Positions 26,702-36,144 of a stretch of 64,000 nucleotides of DNA are shown piece after piece; the stretch's first letter is position 1, and every line of letters begins with the position of its first letter. Origin of the DNA: CAZMNY01 sp964567745 (lineage in GTDB: Bacteria; Planctomycetota; Planctomycetia; Pirellulales; Pirellulaceae); contig CAZMNY010000002.1 in assembly GCA_964567745.1 (NCBI GenBank), forward strand, positions 186,001-250,000, read 5' to 3'. The notes beneath the pieces are model-generated. The model was given only the letters and a program-made list of their open reading frames with translations. It made no database searches and had not been told where the DNA came from. Made by a program: the position numbers and the translations under genes.

Positions 26702-27988
26702 TCATTGCGACTGAGCCAGCGCCTCGCGCGCGGCGTCGATGGTCGATTCGATGTGCGACTCGGTGTGTTGCGTTGAGAGAAAGAAGGCTTCGTATTGACT
26801 GCACGGCAAATAGACGCCGCGTTCCATCATCGCCCAGAAGTATCGTCCGAACTTCTCCGTGTCGCACTGGCTCGCTTGGTCCCAACACTGAACAGGCTCA
26901 TCGTGAAAAAACAGCGTCGCCATGCTTCCAACTCGAGCGACCGAATGGGTAACGCCGGCATCCGAAGCGGCTTGCTCGAGCCCCTCTTGGAGCTGCTTTC
27001 CACGAGCCTCGAGTTGTTCGTATGGCGGATTGTCACGGAGTTCCTTGAGAGTCGCGGTGCCGGCTGCCGTGCCGAGCGGGTTGCCGCTGAGCGTTCCTGC
27101 CTGAAAGACTTTCCCAACAGGCAGCATTTGGTCCATGATCTCGCGTTTGCCCCCGAAAGCTCCGATTGGCATACCGCCGCCGACGACTTTGCCGAGCGTC
27201 GTGATATCGGGGTCAATATTGAACCTGGCCTGAGCGCCGCCGTACGCGACTCGAAACCCGGTCATGACTTCGTCACAAATCAGCAACGAACCGTGCTTCG
27301 CCGTCTGCTCGCGCAACGCAGTGAGGAATTCGGCTAAAGGAACAACACAGCCCATGTTGCCGACAACCGGCTCGAAAATCACGCCCGCAATTTGATCGCC
27401 ACGCTGTTCGAAGCAGGCCTCGACCGCTTGAGGATCGTTGTAAGGAAGAATAATCGTATCTTTCGCACAGCCAACCGTGACGCCTGGCGAATCGGGCGCG
27501 CAATGAGTCGCGGCGGCGCTGCCGGCGGCGACAAGCAGGCTGTCGACATGCCCGTGATAATTGCCGGCAAACTTGACGATGAGCTCGCGGCCAGTCGCCC
27601 CCCGCGCCAGACGGATCGCACTCATCGTCGCTTCAGTGCCTGAGCTGACCAAGCGAACTTTTTCAATGGAATCGATGGCGTCAACAATGAGAGAAGCAAG
27701 TTCGTTCTCGGCTTCGGTTGGAGCGCCGAAACTGAAACCTCGCCGAGCCGCTCGCTCGACTGCTTCCAGCACGACAGGATGGGCATGCCCCAGGATGCAG
27801 GGTCCCCATGAGAGCACGTAGTCGAGATAACGATTGCCATCGACATCAATAAGCTCACAGCCTTCGCCGCGCTCGATCACAATCGGCTGTCCGCCTACCG
27901 CCCCAAAAGCTCGAGCCGGACTGTTGACTCCTCCAGGCATCAGCTGCTGTGCTTGCTGGAAGATGTCCTCGCTACGCTGCCTCGACAT
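26702..27988 (-). CDS. hemL: Glutamate-1-semialdehyde 2,1-aminomutase
   Basis: HemL forms 5-aminolevulinate from glutamate-1-semialdehyde in the C5 heme route. The PLP enzyme (428 aa) shows PGGVNSPARAFGAVGG at the N-terminus, VSSGTEATMSAIRLARG, FEPVVGNMG, LICDEVMTGFRV and the PLP-lysine segment TTLGKVVGGGMPIGAFGG. Its presence implies tRNA-dependent 5-aminolevulinate synthesis, which feeds the hemB product elsewhere in the window. The ATG at 27988 is clear. tsaB follows closely, and the genes may share a transcript. Confidence 0.96.
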   Translation of the reverse strand: MSRQRSEDIFQQAQQLMPGGVNSPARAFGAVGGQPIVIERGEGCELIDVDGNRYLDYVLSWGPCILGHAHPVVLEAVERAARRGFSFGAPTEAENELASLIVDAIDSIEKVRLVSSGTEATMSAIRLARGATGRELIVKFAGNYHGHVDSLLVAAGSAAATHCAPDSPGVTVGCAKDTIILPYNDPQAVEACFEQRGDQIAGVIFEPVVGNMGCVVPLAEFLTALREQTAKHGSLLICDEVMTGFRVAYGGAQARFNIDPDITTLGKVVGGGMPIGAFGGKREIMDQMLPVGKVFQAGTLSGNPLGTAAGTATLKELRDNPPYEQLEARGKQLQEGLEQAASDAGVTHSVARVGSMATLFFHDEPVQCWDQASQCDTEKFGRYFWAMMERGVYLPCSQYEAFFLSTQHTESHIESTIDAAREALAQSQ

Positions 27989-28242
27989 ACCACAAAATCC
28001 TTAATGAGTTTGTTTGGCGACCGTTGGTAATGTGCTTCGCAACGACTCGACAACTGGTTAGAAAACGACCTCTAAGACGAATACTCGTCGTCTTTGCGGC
28101 ATGGTCCTTGTTTGACCTTTGCTGCAGGTGCGGTCCTGCGAAAGTGGCACCTGAGTTCGATTCAATGGCGGGCTGCAATCGATTGAAGTAGCGCCTCGCC
28201 TGCGGCAACGGGTTAAACGATCTGGGACGCCACTAGCGCCAG

Positions 28243-30141
28243 CTAGTGCACGCCCTGCATCATTTTCTTCAGCATGGGCGTCAAGCAGGCTATCAATATT
28301 CCCGCGGCAATGGGCGCGAACACGAGCATCAGGAAGAAGCCGGGAAGGCCCTCGATGACAAACGTCCACTCGGCCTTTTCTCCGATCGTCTCCGGCACAA
28401 ATTTCTCCGAGAAACGAGCAACGAGTCCAGCCAGCAGATTTGAAAGAGCGAACGTGAAAAACCAAAGGCCCATCATCAAACTTTGCAGTCTGGTCGGCGC
28501 GAGTTTGGTCACCATCGACAATCCAACCGGGCTGAGGCAAAGCTCACCCCAAGTGCTGACCATATAGCAAATGAGCAACCAGTGGGCGCCGGCCAAACCG
28601 TGCCGAGCCTTTAACGCCCCGCCAACCATCGCCAGGAACGCCAGACCAAGCAGCCAAAGTCCGATCGCAAACTTCATCGGTGACGACGGGTTGGACCTGA
28701 TGCGGTCTAGGAACATCCAAAGCCAGCTGAAAACCGTGCCGAAAATCAGAATCGTAAATGGGTTAACGGACTGGAAAAAGGACGCTGGAATACCGCCTTT
28801 GATCAATCCGCCGAGCGTTAGGTCTGTCTGCTCCTTGGCAAACACATTCAACGACGAACCAGCTTGCTCGAAAGCTGTCCAGAAAAATATGTTTCCGAGA
28901 AACGCGAGAATCAGAATCACCGCCAACGGCTTGCGCTCCTTGGCGGGCTGTGCAAACAGGAATGCCAATGAACCAGCGAAAACCGCGCCAACGATCAGCG
29001 TGGTCATTCCCCACAATCCGAGCAAGCCAGTGAACCAAGTCCAACCCGACGTAACCCAACCCAGTCCCCCACCGGTGAAAATCAAGAGTGGTACGATCGG
29101 CGTTCCAATAAGGGTGGCGAACGCAAGGGCGACCAGCGCCTTGTCCTTCCACGTGATCTGATGGTCCGGCGGCGAGCCAACTGTTCCGAGGAAACGAGCG
29201 CGGGCAAATTGATATCCGACCAACCCCACGACCATTCCAACAGCAGCGCTTCCGAATCCCCAGTGCCAGCCGATCTTCTCGCCGAGGCTACCGGCGACCA
29301 ACGGCGCAAAGAATGCGCCCAGGTTGATGCCCATATAGAAGAACGTAAAGCCAGAGTCACGGCGCGGGTCGTTTTCACGGTAGAGCTGCCCGACCATCAC
29401 ACTAACGCACGGCTTAAAGAGCCCCGTTCCGATGATAATAAGCGAGCAACCGACTAAGAAACAAAGAAGCGCGCCATAGCCATGGCCCTCGCTGACGGTC
29501 TGTCCAAGTTCATAAGGGAAGAACGCCATCCCCGCGAGCGCGATATGCCCGAAGACAATAATCACTCCGCCTAACAGCATCGATCGGTGGGTTCCCAAAT
29601 ATCGATCCGCTACGATCCCGCCGAATATCGACGTGAAGTACGCCATGAACGTGTAGATGCCATAGAGAGTGTAGGCGTCGTTCTTCTTCCAGCCGAAGCC
29701 GGGATTCTCGTTGCTCTCGCCCTGCACTGTGGCCGATGCGGCAGTTACCAGATCTTGCACCGAGAGCTCGCCGCCAGCAGGAATCTCCGCGCCGTATTTT
29801 GTCGCCACGTCCGCGATGACTTTGGCGAGCCCTGCATCATCCAGGCCAACGCTGTCGAGCTTCGCATCGAGTTTGATTTGGTCCTTGGGAACTCCGACCG
29901 CAGCGGCCACAATTGAGACGACCTCACTCTGCACTTTCTTGCCGGCGTCGCTGGCGGGATCGACGGGAAGGAACTTGTTTGCACTGGCGATCAGAAACAG
30001 GACAAACAGGGCTCGCATGCCGTAGTAGCTGAACCGTTCCCACATTTCGGTGATGAAGAGGACCCACAGTCCGGGGGGCTGACTTGTCTGGTCGGCTTGA
30101 ATCTCTTTACCGCCTGAATCGGGTGTATTCGTGCTGCTCAT
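28243..30141 (-). CDS. POT/PTR-family proton-dependent peptide transporter with an ACP-like inserted domain
   Basis: This is a major-facilitator peptide symporter of 632 aa. The POT signature EMWERFSYYGMRALFVLF opens TM1, YTFMAYFTSIFGGIVADRYLG follows, and GTGLFKPCVSVMVGQLY and FFYMGINLGAFFAPLVAG are typical. Between TM1 and TM2, residues about 70-140 form an unusual soluble insert resembling acyl carrier protein: VVSIVAAAVGVPKDQIKLDA, VGLDDAGLAKVIADVA, GAEIPAGGELSVQDL. The phosphopantetheine Ser of the DSL motif is replaced (DDAG), so it cannot carry an acyl chain in the usual way. ATG 30141 is preferred; an upstream TTG at 30156 is possible. It is divergent from the LRR gene. Confidence 0.93.
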   Translation of the reverse strand: MSSTNTPDSGGKEIQADQTSQPPGLWVLFITEMWERFSYYGMRALFVLFLIASANKFLPVDPASDAGKKVQSEVVSIVAAAVGVPKDQIKLDAKLDSVGLDDAGLAKVIADVATKYGAEIPAGGELSVQDLVTAASATVQGESNENPGFGWKKNDAYTLYGIYTFMAYFTSIFGGIVADRYLGTHRSMLLGGVIIVFGHIALAGMAFFPYELGQTVSEGHGYGALLCFLVGCSLIIIGTGLFKPCVSVMVGQLYRENDPRRDSGFTFFYMGINLGAFFAPLVAGSLGEKIGWHWGFGSAAVGMVVGLVGYQFARARFLGTVGSPPDHQITWKDKALVALAFATLIGTPIVPLLIFTGGGLGWVTSGWTWFTGLLGLWGMTTLIVGAVFAGSLAFLFAQPAKERKPLAVILILAFLGNIFFWTAFEQAGSSLNVFAKEQTDLTLGGLIKGGIPASFFQSVNPFTILIFGTVFSWLWMFLDRIRSNPSSPMKFAIGLWLLGLAFLAMVGGALKARHGLAGAHWLLICYMVSTWGELCLSPVGLSMVTKLAPTRLQSLMMGLWFFTFALSNLLAGLVARFSEKFVPETIGEKAEWTFVIEGLPGFFLMLVFAPIAAGILIACLTPMLKKMMQGVH

Positions 30142-30477
30142 TGTCGCCTTACTCAAGCAATTTGAAGGGAGGGAGACGTGGCCATCGCGCGGACGGATTC
30201 ACAGGCACCCATCGTAGGCGGCCCGCCGAGTTTGGCAACCATTGGCCGAGCAAAAAACAGTCGATACTCCGCTCGTCACAGCAAGAAAACGCGACAAAAC
30301 ACCGGACGTCGAAACGTGTTGCCGCCACGAGCCCCTAAAATGGCCCAAACCGCCTGATGGAATGTCACGATCGTCCAACGAAACCGACCGAAACGGTTGA
30401 ATCTTCATTATGCTTGCCTGTTGAGATCGCGAGCAAATCGCAAACTCAAGCCATAGTAGAACCGCAGGGGCTGCGAC
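30142..30477. other. Divergent intergenic region between the peptide transporter and LRR genes
   Basis: No gene-like frame is seen in these 336 bp. It must contain the promoters of both flanking genes, but no clean -35/-10 pair stood out. A GAAGGGAGGGAG purine run at 30164-30175 is the most distinct local feature. Confidence 0.4.
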
Positions 30478-31188
30478 ATGAAGACGATCAAAATTCTTCT
30501 GGCGATCGCGATCGCCACGTGGCTGGTACTCATGATTTGGATGGTCGGCGCCTCGCAAGGACGACAGGCCGCCGTTGAAGCGCTCGAGCAATTGGGCGCT
30601 CAAGTTCAACACGACGGCTTCTACGGCTATTCCGTCTCAATGAGGGAAGAAATCACAGAGCAGTTTGTCGATGAAGTCGCAAACATTGGTCAGCTCCGCG
30701 TTCTGGATATTCGCCGCACCCCAATCTCCGATGATCACTTGCGCCGTTTGCAAGGGGTCGTTTTGCGCGACATCGCCATCTTGTATCAGACCGGCATTTC
30801 CGATTCTGGCTTAAAGTACCTGAACGGGTTGAGACATTTCGCCAACCTGCCGCTCGAACGACTCTACCTTGGTGCGACAAGAATCACCGACGCCGGCCTA
30901 AAGACGATCGCAACGTGGCCGCCACTTAGCCATCTGTATATTGGCGGAACACAGATCTCGGACGACGGACTCAAGCATTTAGCGTCGACGGCGATTGCCA
31001 CGCTGGATATTCACGACTGCGATCTGACGGACAACGCCATCGTTCACTTGGCGAGAATCTCCGAGCTCCATTCGATCTGGATCTGGGGAACTCAAATCGA
31101 TCAGGCCAAACTCGCAGCGGCGCTCCCGAATTGCCAGCTCGTCACGGAAGACCCGACAATGGATTTCCAACAAAATCAGAAACGCTAG
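30478..31188 (+). CDS. Membrane-anchored leucine-rich-repeat protein
   Basis: The 236-aa protein has an N-terminal membrane segment (IKILLAIAIATWLVLMIWMVG) and then about six leucine-rich repeats: LRVLDIRRTPISDDHLRRL, LERLYLGATRITDAGLKTI, LSHLYIGGTQISDDGLKHL, IATLDIHDCDLTDNAIVHL. The x(I/L)TDxGLxxL pattern is the cysteine-containing-type or bacterial GALA-like repeat common in planctomycetes. It probably faces the periplasm and binds proteins. The start ATG follows CAGGGG. It converges on the kinase gene with only 48 bp between the stops. The role is unknown. Confidence 0.8.
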   Translation: MKTIKILLAIAIATWLVLMIWMVGASQGRQAAVEALEQLGAQVQHDGFYGYSVSMREEITEQFVDEVANIGQLRVLDIRRTPISDDHLRRLQGVVLRDIAILYQTGISDSGLKYLNGLRHFANLPLERLYLGATRITDAGLKTIATWPPLSHLYIGGTQISDDGLKHLASTAIATLDIHDCDLTDNAIVHLARISELHSIWIWGTQIDQAKLAAALPNCQLVTEDPTMDFQQNQKR

Positions 31189-31236
31189 TTGAGCATTTCA
31201 ATCCCGCTACGGCGTCCGTCCGTCGCACCGTATCGA

Positions 31237-33945
31237 CTAAGATTCTTCGTCGCTTGAACCATCGGGCTCGGCGGTTCCGCTCGACGACGAATCGGTTTCT
31301 GCGGCGGCAGGGAAAGAGGGAAGCGAGCTTGAATCGAAGCCCGCTTTCGCCGATGGATTGGCCGGCCGCTCGTCTTGCAGATAGCTCGATTTCAAATGGG
31401 CGTGCAGAGGGCTATTGGGGTCGGGGCGTTGTTTCCACATGACCGCTTTCACCCCCTGGATTTCCTGATACCAAGCAGCGTCTTTGTCGTCGAAAGGAAA
31501 ATCAATATCCACCCCGTCACGAAGCCTCAAAAGCCAGCGAAGCGAAACCGATTCCGTGTAGTAGTTCTCTGAGCCCGAGAAGCTAAATCGTCGCTCGGCC
31601 TGCATCTCCTTCTCGATGCCAACATGTTCCACCAGCGGCGAATCTGTCGGCACATCGATGACCGATGACGACATCGCCAAGTGTAGCTCCGGCGGTGTCG
31701 CTGTCGATTCGAGCATGTCAACTCGGGCCAGTCCGCCATCGGCGAACAGAGTGACGTGGTCGAGCTGAATGTGCACGGTCGCATCGGGGAACGCCGGTGC
31801 TCCGAGTATCTCAGCAACTCGACCGGATAGAGCCATCAATCCCTCCGTCCAGTTCAGCGCGATGGACTCGGTGCTTTCCGATCGCAGTAAATCGGCTTCC
31901 CCGCGAACGGCCGTGCGCACTGCCTGAAGCATGCGGATCGGCGGCCTGGGCGGCGGCTCGGTTGGACGAGGATCATTGGGCATTCGCATCTCGTTGCGAA
32001 CTGGCTCTCCTTTGAAACCAAAAAATGCCACGTTGGGCTGTCGAGGCAGTCCGGATTCGTCGGCGTTTTGAATCGTCAACGTGCAATCGTTCAAATCAAT
32101 CGACTGAATTTCTTCTAGGAAGAACATGTTCCAGCCATCGGCCGGCTCCTGAGGCAACCGTAGGTGAATGTGAATTCCATTGAGTACCAGCGGCTCGCCC
32201 GCCACTTCAATCGAATTCTTCGCCTCACCTAGACCGTCCAACTTGGGTTCGAAATACAAAACCGGCTCGTACCCGTCAGCGGCCTCGATCACCAACGGAC
32301 GAGGCAGCAACATTCGCAACGGCGGATGAGCCATGGGGCCATTGAATCGCAATTCGATGTGGGTGACGCTGCTATGCAGATCGATCGCCTCCATCGCGCT
32401 CGCCAGATCCGCTACAACGACGCCACCGTCCTCGTCTTCGCCAAGCGGGTTCGGGGAGACGACGACCTTGGTGACTTCGGTTGCCGGCATTGGGTCGGGA
32501 GACAAACTGCCGCTGCCGGAAGTCGAAGAATCGACGTCAGATACGGCGTCAAGAATCGCTCGCGGAAGAGCTTGCGGAGGCAAGTAGTCTGGGGTGGTCT
32601 GACCGGTCAAGTCCCAGGGATATAACGGTTTCATGTCAGCCAGCGGGTCGACTCGAGGTTCCGTGTCGGCTGGCGCCGGCCCAATTATCACCGCCTCGGT
32701 TTTGGCGTTCGATACGGGTTCGATTTTTGGCGACGGTTTTGGCGCCGACTCGAGTTCCGGTCGTACGGGTCCGACGATCTCGCCGCCCGGGTCAACCCAT
32801 TCGACCCCCCACGCCGTCGCCGCCATCAACAACAACGCGATCGCCCAAGGGGCAAGCTGCGTCAACGATGACGTCCTTCCAGAATCGGGGCGAGCCGGCG
32901 CGGTCAATGGCGAGAGGGGCAGGTTGAGTCGCTTGGCGACTCGATGCACATCGTCAATCAGATCCTGAGGCTGTTGCGGCCGCGCGGACGGCTGCTTTTC
33001 CATCAAGCCTAGAACCAAGACGACCACTTCGTCCTCAAGCTCAGGTCGAAACAATCGAATGTCCGGCGGCTCTTCGCTGCTGTGGCTCAACAGCTTCTGC
33101 AGCACAGTGCCTTGCGGAAACGGCGGCTGACCGGTGAGCATGAAGTAAAGAGTACAGCCCAGCGAATACAGATCGCTTCGCACGTCGGCGCTGCGAGGGT
33201 CGCGCGCTTGCTCCGGCGAGACATAGTCGAACGTGCCCAACGTCACGCCGCTTGCGGTAATATCGTCTTTGGGCGATTCCACATCGTGAAGGCGGGCGAG
33301 CCCCATATCGACGAGCTTGACGACTCCGTTGGGCATCACCAACACGTTGGAAGGCTTGATGTCGCGATGCACGACGTCGCGACGATACGCGTGATCGAGC
33401 GCCGCGGCGACTTGCAACGTATAACTCAGCGCCTCGTCGATCGGCAACGGGCCTTTGAATTCGACGAGATCACGAATGTTAACGCCCTCGATGTATTCGA
33501 AGACGATGTAATGCCAACCTGAATCTTCGCCGACGTGGTAAACGCGGGCGATGTTTCGATGATCGAGCCGAGCGGCGCTCTGGGCTTCATTGTGGAAGCG
33601 GCGCAACGTCTCCTCGTCCGTCCGATCGCCGGAGACCACTTTGATGGCGACAGTTCGGCCGAGTCGAGTGTCATGACCGCGAAACACGGCGCCCATTCCG
33701 CCTCCGCCGACAAACTCATCCAAGCGGAATTGACCGAGCGTCTGGCCGGCCAGTATCGCGCCTAGTTCGCGAGTGTTGCGATAGTGACGATTCGGAAGAG
33801 GCTTTTTGGGCGACGAAATGACGGTCGCCGCGTCCTCCGAAAACTCAATCGGCAGTCGCCCCGGTCCACTCGGAGAAGCCGCCGTGTCGCTGGCGGAATC
33901 TTCGCCGGGGTGAGACGAATCGCGTTGATCTTCCGTCCCGCTCAT
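31237..33945 (-). CDS. Transmembrane serine/threonine protein kinase
   Basis: The protein has 902 aa. The cytoplasmic kinase domain (about 70-340) has the glycine loop FVGGGGMGAVFRG, AIKVVSGD with the ATP Lys, the catalytic HRDIKPSNVL near 195, DMGLARL in the DFG position (DMG), and the APE-like VSPEQA. A single membrane segment near 365-385 (LAPWAIALLLMAATAWGVEW) leads to a long exported half. That half contains VIEAADGYEPVLYFEP and repeated strand patterns suggesting a beta-helix-like domain. Such kinases are expanded in planctomycetes. The DMG in place of DFG is tolerated in some kinases. The ligand and targets are unknown. Confidence 0.93.
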   Translation of the reverse strand: MSGTEDQRDSSHPGEDSASDTAASPSGPGRLPIEFSEDAATVISSPKKPLPNRHYRNTRELGAILAGQTLGQFRLDEFVGGGGMGAVFRGHDTRLGRTVAIKVVSGDRTDEETLRRFHNEAQSAARLDHRNIARVYHVGEDSGWHYIVFEYIEGVNIRDLVEFKGPLPIDEALSYTLQVAAALDHAYRRDVVHRDIKPSNVLVMPNGVVKLVDMGLARLHDVESPKDDITASGVTLGTFDYVSPEQARDPRSADVRSDLYSLGCTLYFMLTGQPPFPQGTVLQKLLSHSSEEPPDIRLFRPELEDEVVVLVLGLMEKQPSARPQQPQDLIDDVHRVAKRLNLPLSPLTAPARPDSGRTSSLTQLAPWAIALLLMAATAWGVEWVDPGGEIVGPVRPELESAPKPSPKIEPVSNAKTEAVIIGPAPADTEPRVDPLADMKPLYPWDLTGQTTPDYLPPQALPRAILDAVSDVDSSTSGSGSLSPDPMPATEVTKVVVSPNPLGEDEDGGVVVADLASAMEAIDLHSSVTHIELRFNGPMAHPPLRMLLPRPLVIEAADGYEPVLYFEPKLDGLGEAKNSIEVAGEPLVLNGIHIHLRLPQEPADGWNMFFLEEIQSIDLNDCTLTIQNADESGLPRQPNVAFFGFKGEPVRNEMRMPNDPRPTEPPPRPPIRMLQAVRTAVRGEADLLRSESTESIALNWTEGLMALSGRVAEILGAPAFPDATVHIQLDHVTLFADGGLARVDMLESTATPPELHLAMSSSVIDVPTDSPLVEHVGIEKEMQAERRFSFSGSENYYTESVSLRWLLRLRDGVDIDFPFDDKDAAWYQEIQGVKAVMWKQRPDPNSPLHAHLKSSYLQDERPANPSAKAGFDSSSLPSFPAAAETDSSSSGTAEPDGSSDEES

Positions 33946-34511
33946 CGGAGAAACTCAGTGGAAATAGGCTTCGGCGAACTGCAAAAAGGTCGTGAATGCG
34001 ATCCGCTGGACGGATGCCAGATCATATGACTCCTGCCCAACAAACCGCCAAAATCGCTTAAGAACGTGGAGGAACCCCCACAATTGAAGAGAATTCGAGC
34101 CAACTTTCAGCTCGCTTCCATTCTAGGTAAGAGCCCGAAAAAGTCAACAAAAACGCTTTGCTGACAGAGGGTTACGTGATTCAAACCAAGTGGCGTTTAA
34201 CGCGTATGACGCCGGCTTTTGCCGTCAATCCCGGCCTGAACCCGAAGTTGCCGTCGCGACCAGGGTACGAATCGGCGCCGGCAACACCGTCGCCAAACGC
34301 CAGACTCAACCGTGTCGAAGTCGAGCACCTCGATTATTCCCTAGCCAGGCATCCATTTGGGCGGACGTCGTCAGCGTGGCCAAGGTGGGGGGGCAAAACC
34401 CCCCAGAAGAGAAAGCGGAGCCCCCCCCCGGGACGGNNNNNNNNNNCCACCCTCGGTGGGGGGGGGCCGGGGGCGGCGGGGCCTGGCGCGCGCCCCCCCC
34501 CGACTCTCTGC
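33946..34511. other. Intergenic region containing an assembly gap and low-quality sequence
   Basis: Between the kinase start and the end of the first sulfatase, 566 bp hold no supportable gene. From about 34385 to 34515 the sequence is a series of G and C homopolymers on both sides of a 10-N gap, unlike anything else in the window. The short frames across it are not credible. Real sequence, possibly with a short gene or terminators, may be missing. Confidence 0.7.
34437..34446. other. Assembly gap (10 N)
   Basis: Ten undetermined bases, probably a placeholder length rather than a measured one. The flanks are homopolymer-rich (C9, G9 and C10 runs), as expected at failed read ends. Confidence 0.98.
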
Positions 34512-36050
34512 TCATGGCCTCGCCCACGGTAGTCCGGGCCACCATTGGGCGCCGCCGAAATTCTTCTGCTCCGGCCCTGGGGTCGAACGCCCTTGTTCAA
34601 CGATTCCGCGCAGAGCCACGGTCAGCTCGCTGACCAATTCTGGGCGATCCGCCTGCAAGTTGGTGGTCTCTTTCGGATCCTCCTGCAGATTGTAGAGCTG
34701 AACTGGCGGCAACTTCTGCTTCGCCGCCGCCGCCTCCCGTGGCGGGCTCCACCCCCCAGATCCGCGGCAGAGTAGCAGTTTCCACTTGCCTTTACGAATG
34801 GCGAAATGACCAGAGACTGAGTGATGCACGACCGCCTCGTGAAGCGGCGCCGTGCTGTTTTTGCCGCGTAGCGCGCCGAGCAGGCTGACGCTGTCCTCCG
34901 CCGTCTCAGGCGACAACTTGTGTCCGACAACCTCTGCACATGTGGCCATGATGTCGGCGAGCGTAATCGTCTGCGAACTGGTCGAGCCGGCTTTAATCCG
35001 ACCGGGCCAACGAACGACAAACGAGACTCTATGACCGCCCTCATACGCGTCCGCCTTCCACCCGCGCCAGTTTTCATTGAGACGAATTCCCGCCGCGTCG
35101 AGCTGCGGGAAGTTCGCCTTCGGCGAGGTGCCGTTGTCGCAGGTAAAAATCACCATCGTGTTTTCTGACTGATTCGATTCCTTCAATGCACGCATCATCT
35201 CGCCAACGGCGTTGTCAGTCTGAAGGAGGAAATCCGCGTACTCGCTGACTTTCGATCTCCCACGAAAGTCGGCATGCGGCGCAATCGGCGTGTGGGGCGA
35301 AGGCATCGGTGCGTAGAGAAAGAACGGCCGGTCCTTGTCAGCTCGACCGCGAATGTACTGTGCCCACCGCTTCGAGTACTCGGCCAAGACCGCCCGAAAA
35401 TCCCAATTGGCAACCGAAGGTCCGGCCGACACGCCGACCATAGCGCCTGCATTCATTTGCGATGTCAGGTCGCCCAGCACGCGATCATTTTCACGCCAGG
35501 CATAGGGCGGCCAGTTCGGAACGTCGTCGCCGAAGTAATAGTCGAAACCATGGTCGCAGGGGCCGCCTCTGACTGAGCCGGTGAAATCGATCTGACTCAG
35601 CTTCTCCGTGAACCCTCCGCCTTTCTTCGGCCAGCGCCAGCCAAGATGCCACTTACCGATGCAAGCGGTGTCGTAGCCGTGTTCTCGAAACATTTCGGGC
35701 AAGGTGAGACGCTGAGGCTTGATGAGCGGACGCTCCCATCTGCCGACGATTCCTTTTTTGAGTCGGGAGCGCCAGTTATAACGCCCTGTCAAAACGCTGT
35801 ACCGAGTTGGCGAGCAAACTCCCGAAGTCGAATGCGCATCGGTGAACGACATTCCCTCTCGAGCCAGCTGGTCGATGTACGGCGTCTTCATCCCCATCTT
35901 GTCGTTAAACGCCGACACCGAATCGAGCCCCATGTCGTCGGCGAGAATAACAATCACGTTCGTCAGTTTGGCATCGGCTGCGAACACCGAGTTCGCAAGC
36001 ATCATAAACGGAAGCAAGCAGGTTAGTCTGATGATCAGCGTTGGATTCAT
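34512..36050 (-). CDS. Secreted sulfatase (arylsulfatase family), C-terminus at a poor-quality region
   Basis: This formylglycine-dependent sulfatase has 512 aa. A signal peptide (LLPFMMLANSVFA) is followed by VIVILADDMGLDSV, a metal-binding start, and the FGly motif GVCSPTRYSVLTGRYNWRS near residue 78, the Cys to be oxidised. GKWHLGWRWPKKGGG and FTCDNGTSPKANFPQ follow. It ends EQGRSTPGPEQKNFGG..., which is a normal sulfatase end, but the last residues (PGLPWARP) and stop lie within 70 bp of the assembly gap and may be wrong. Substrates are probably sulfated algal or marine polysaccharides. It is on the same strand as, and 94 bp downstream of, the Tat-exported oxidoreductase. Confidence 0.9.
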   Translation of the reverse strand: MNPTLIIRLTCLLPFMMLANSVFAADAKLTNVIVILADDMGLDSVSAFNDKMGMKTPYIDQLAREGMSFTDAHSTSGVCSPTRYSVLTGRYNWRSRLKKGIVGRWERPLIKPQRLTLPEMFREHGYDTACIGKWHLGWRWPKKGGGFTEKLSQIDFTGSVRGGPCDHGFDYYFGDDVPNWPPYAWRENDRVLGDLTSQMNAGAMVGVSAGPSVANWDFRAVLAEYSKRWAQYIRGRADKDRPFFLYAPMPSPHTPIAPHADFRGRSKVSEYADFLLQTDNAVGEMMRALKESNQSENTMVIFTCDNGTSPKANFPQLDAAGIRLNENWRGWKADAYEGGHRVSFVVRWPGRIKAGSTSSQTITLADIMATCAEVVGHKLSPETAEDSVSLLGALRGKNSTAPLHEAVVHHSVSGHFAIRKGKWKLLLCRGSGGWSPPREAAAAKQKLPPVQLYNLQEDPKETTNLQADRPELVSELTVALRGIVEQGRSTPGPEQKNFGGAQWWPGLPWARP

Positions 36051-36144
36051 TGGTCGATCGTCGTTTCATTCCTGGAAGAGATGCTGGAGTCATCGGAGGG
36101 ACAAGCGGCGACTCGACGAAAACAAGAATACGCAAAGCCTTATG

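Noticed and set aside
28073..28100. Hairpin AAGACGA...TCGTCTT as a terminator
   Set aside because: It is short, is followed only by TTGCGG on the plus strand, and no plus-strand gene ends nearby; on the minus strand there is no T-run.
34158..34695. Three overlapping plus-strand frames crossing the N gap
   Set aside because: They read through the Ns and homopolymers, and their Gly/Pro/Arg composition is an artefact of poor sequence.
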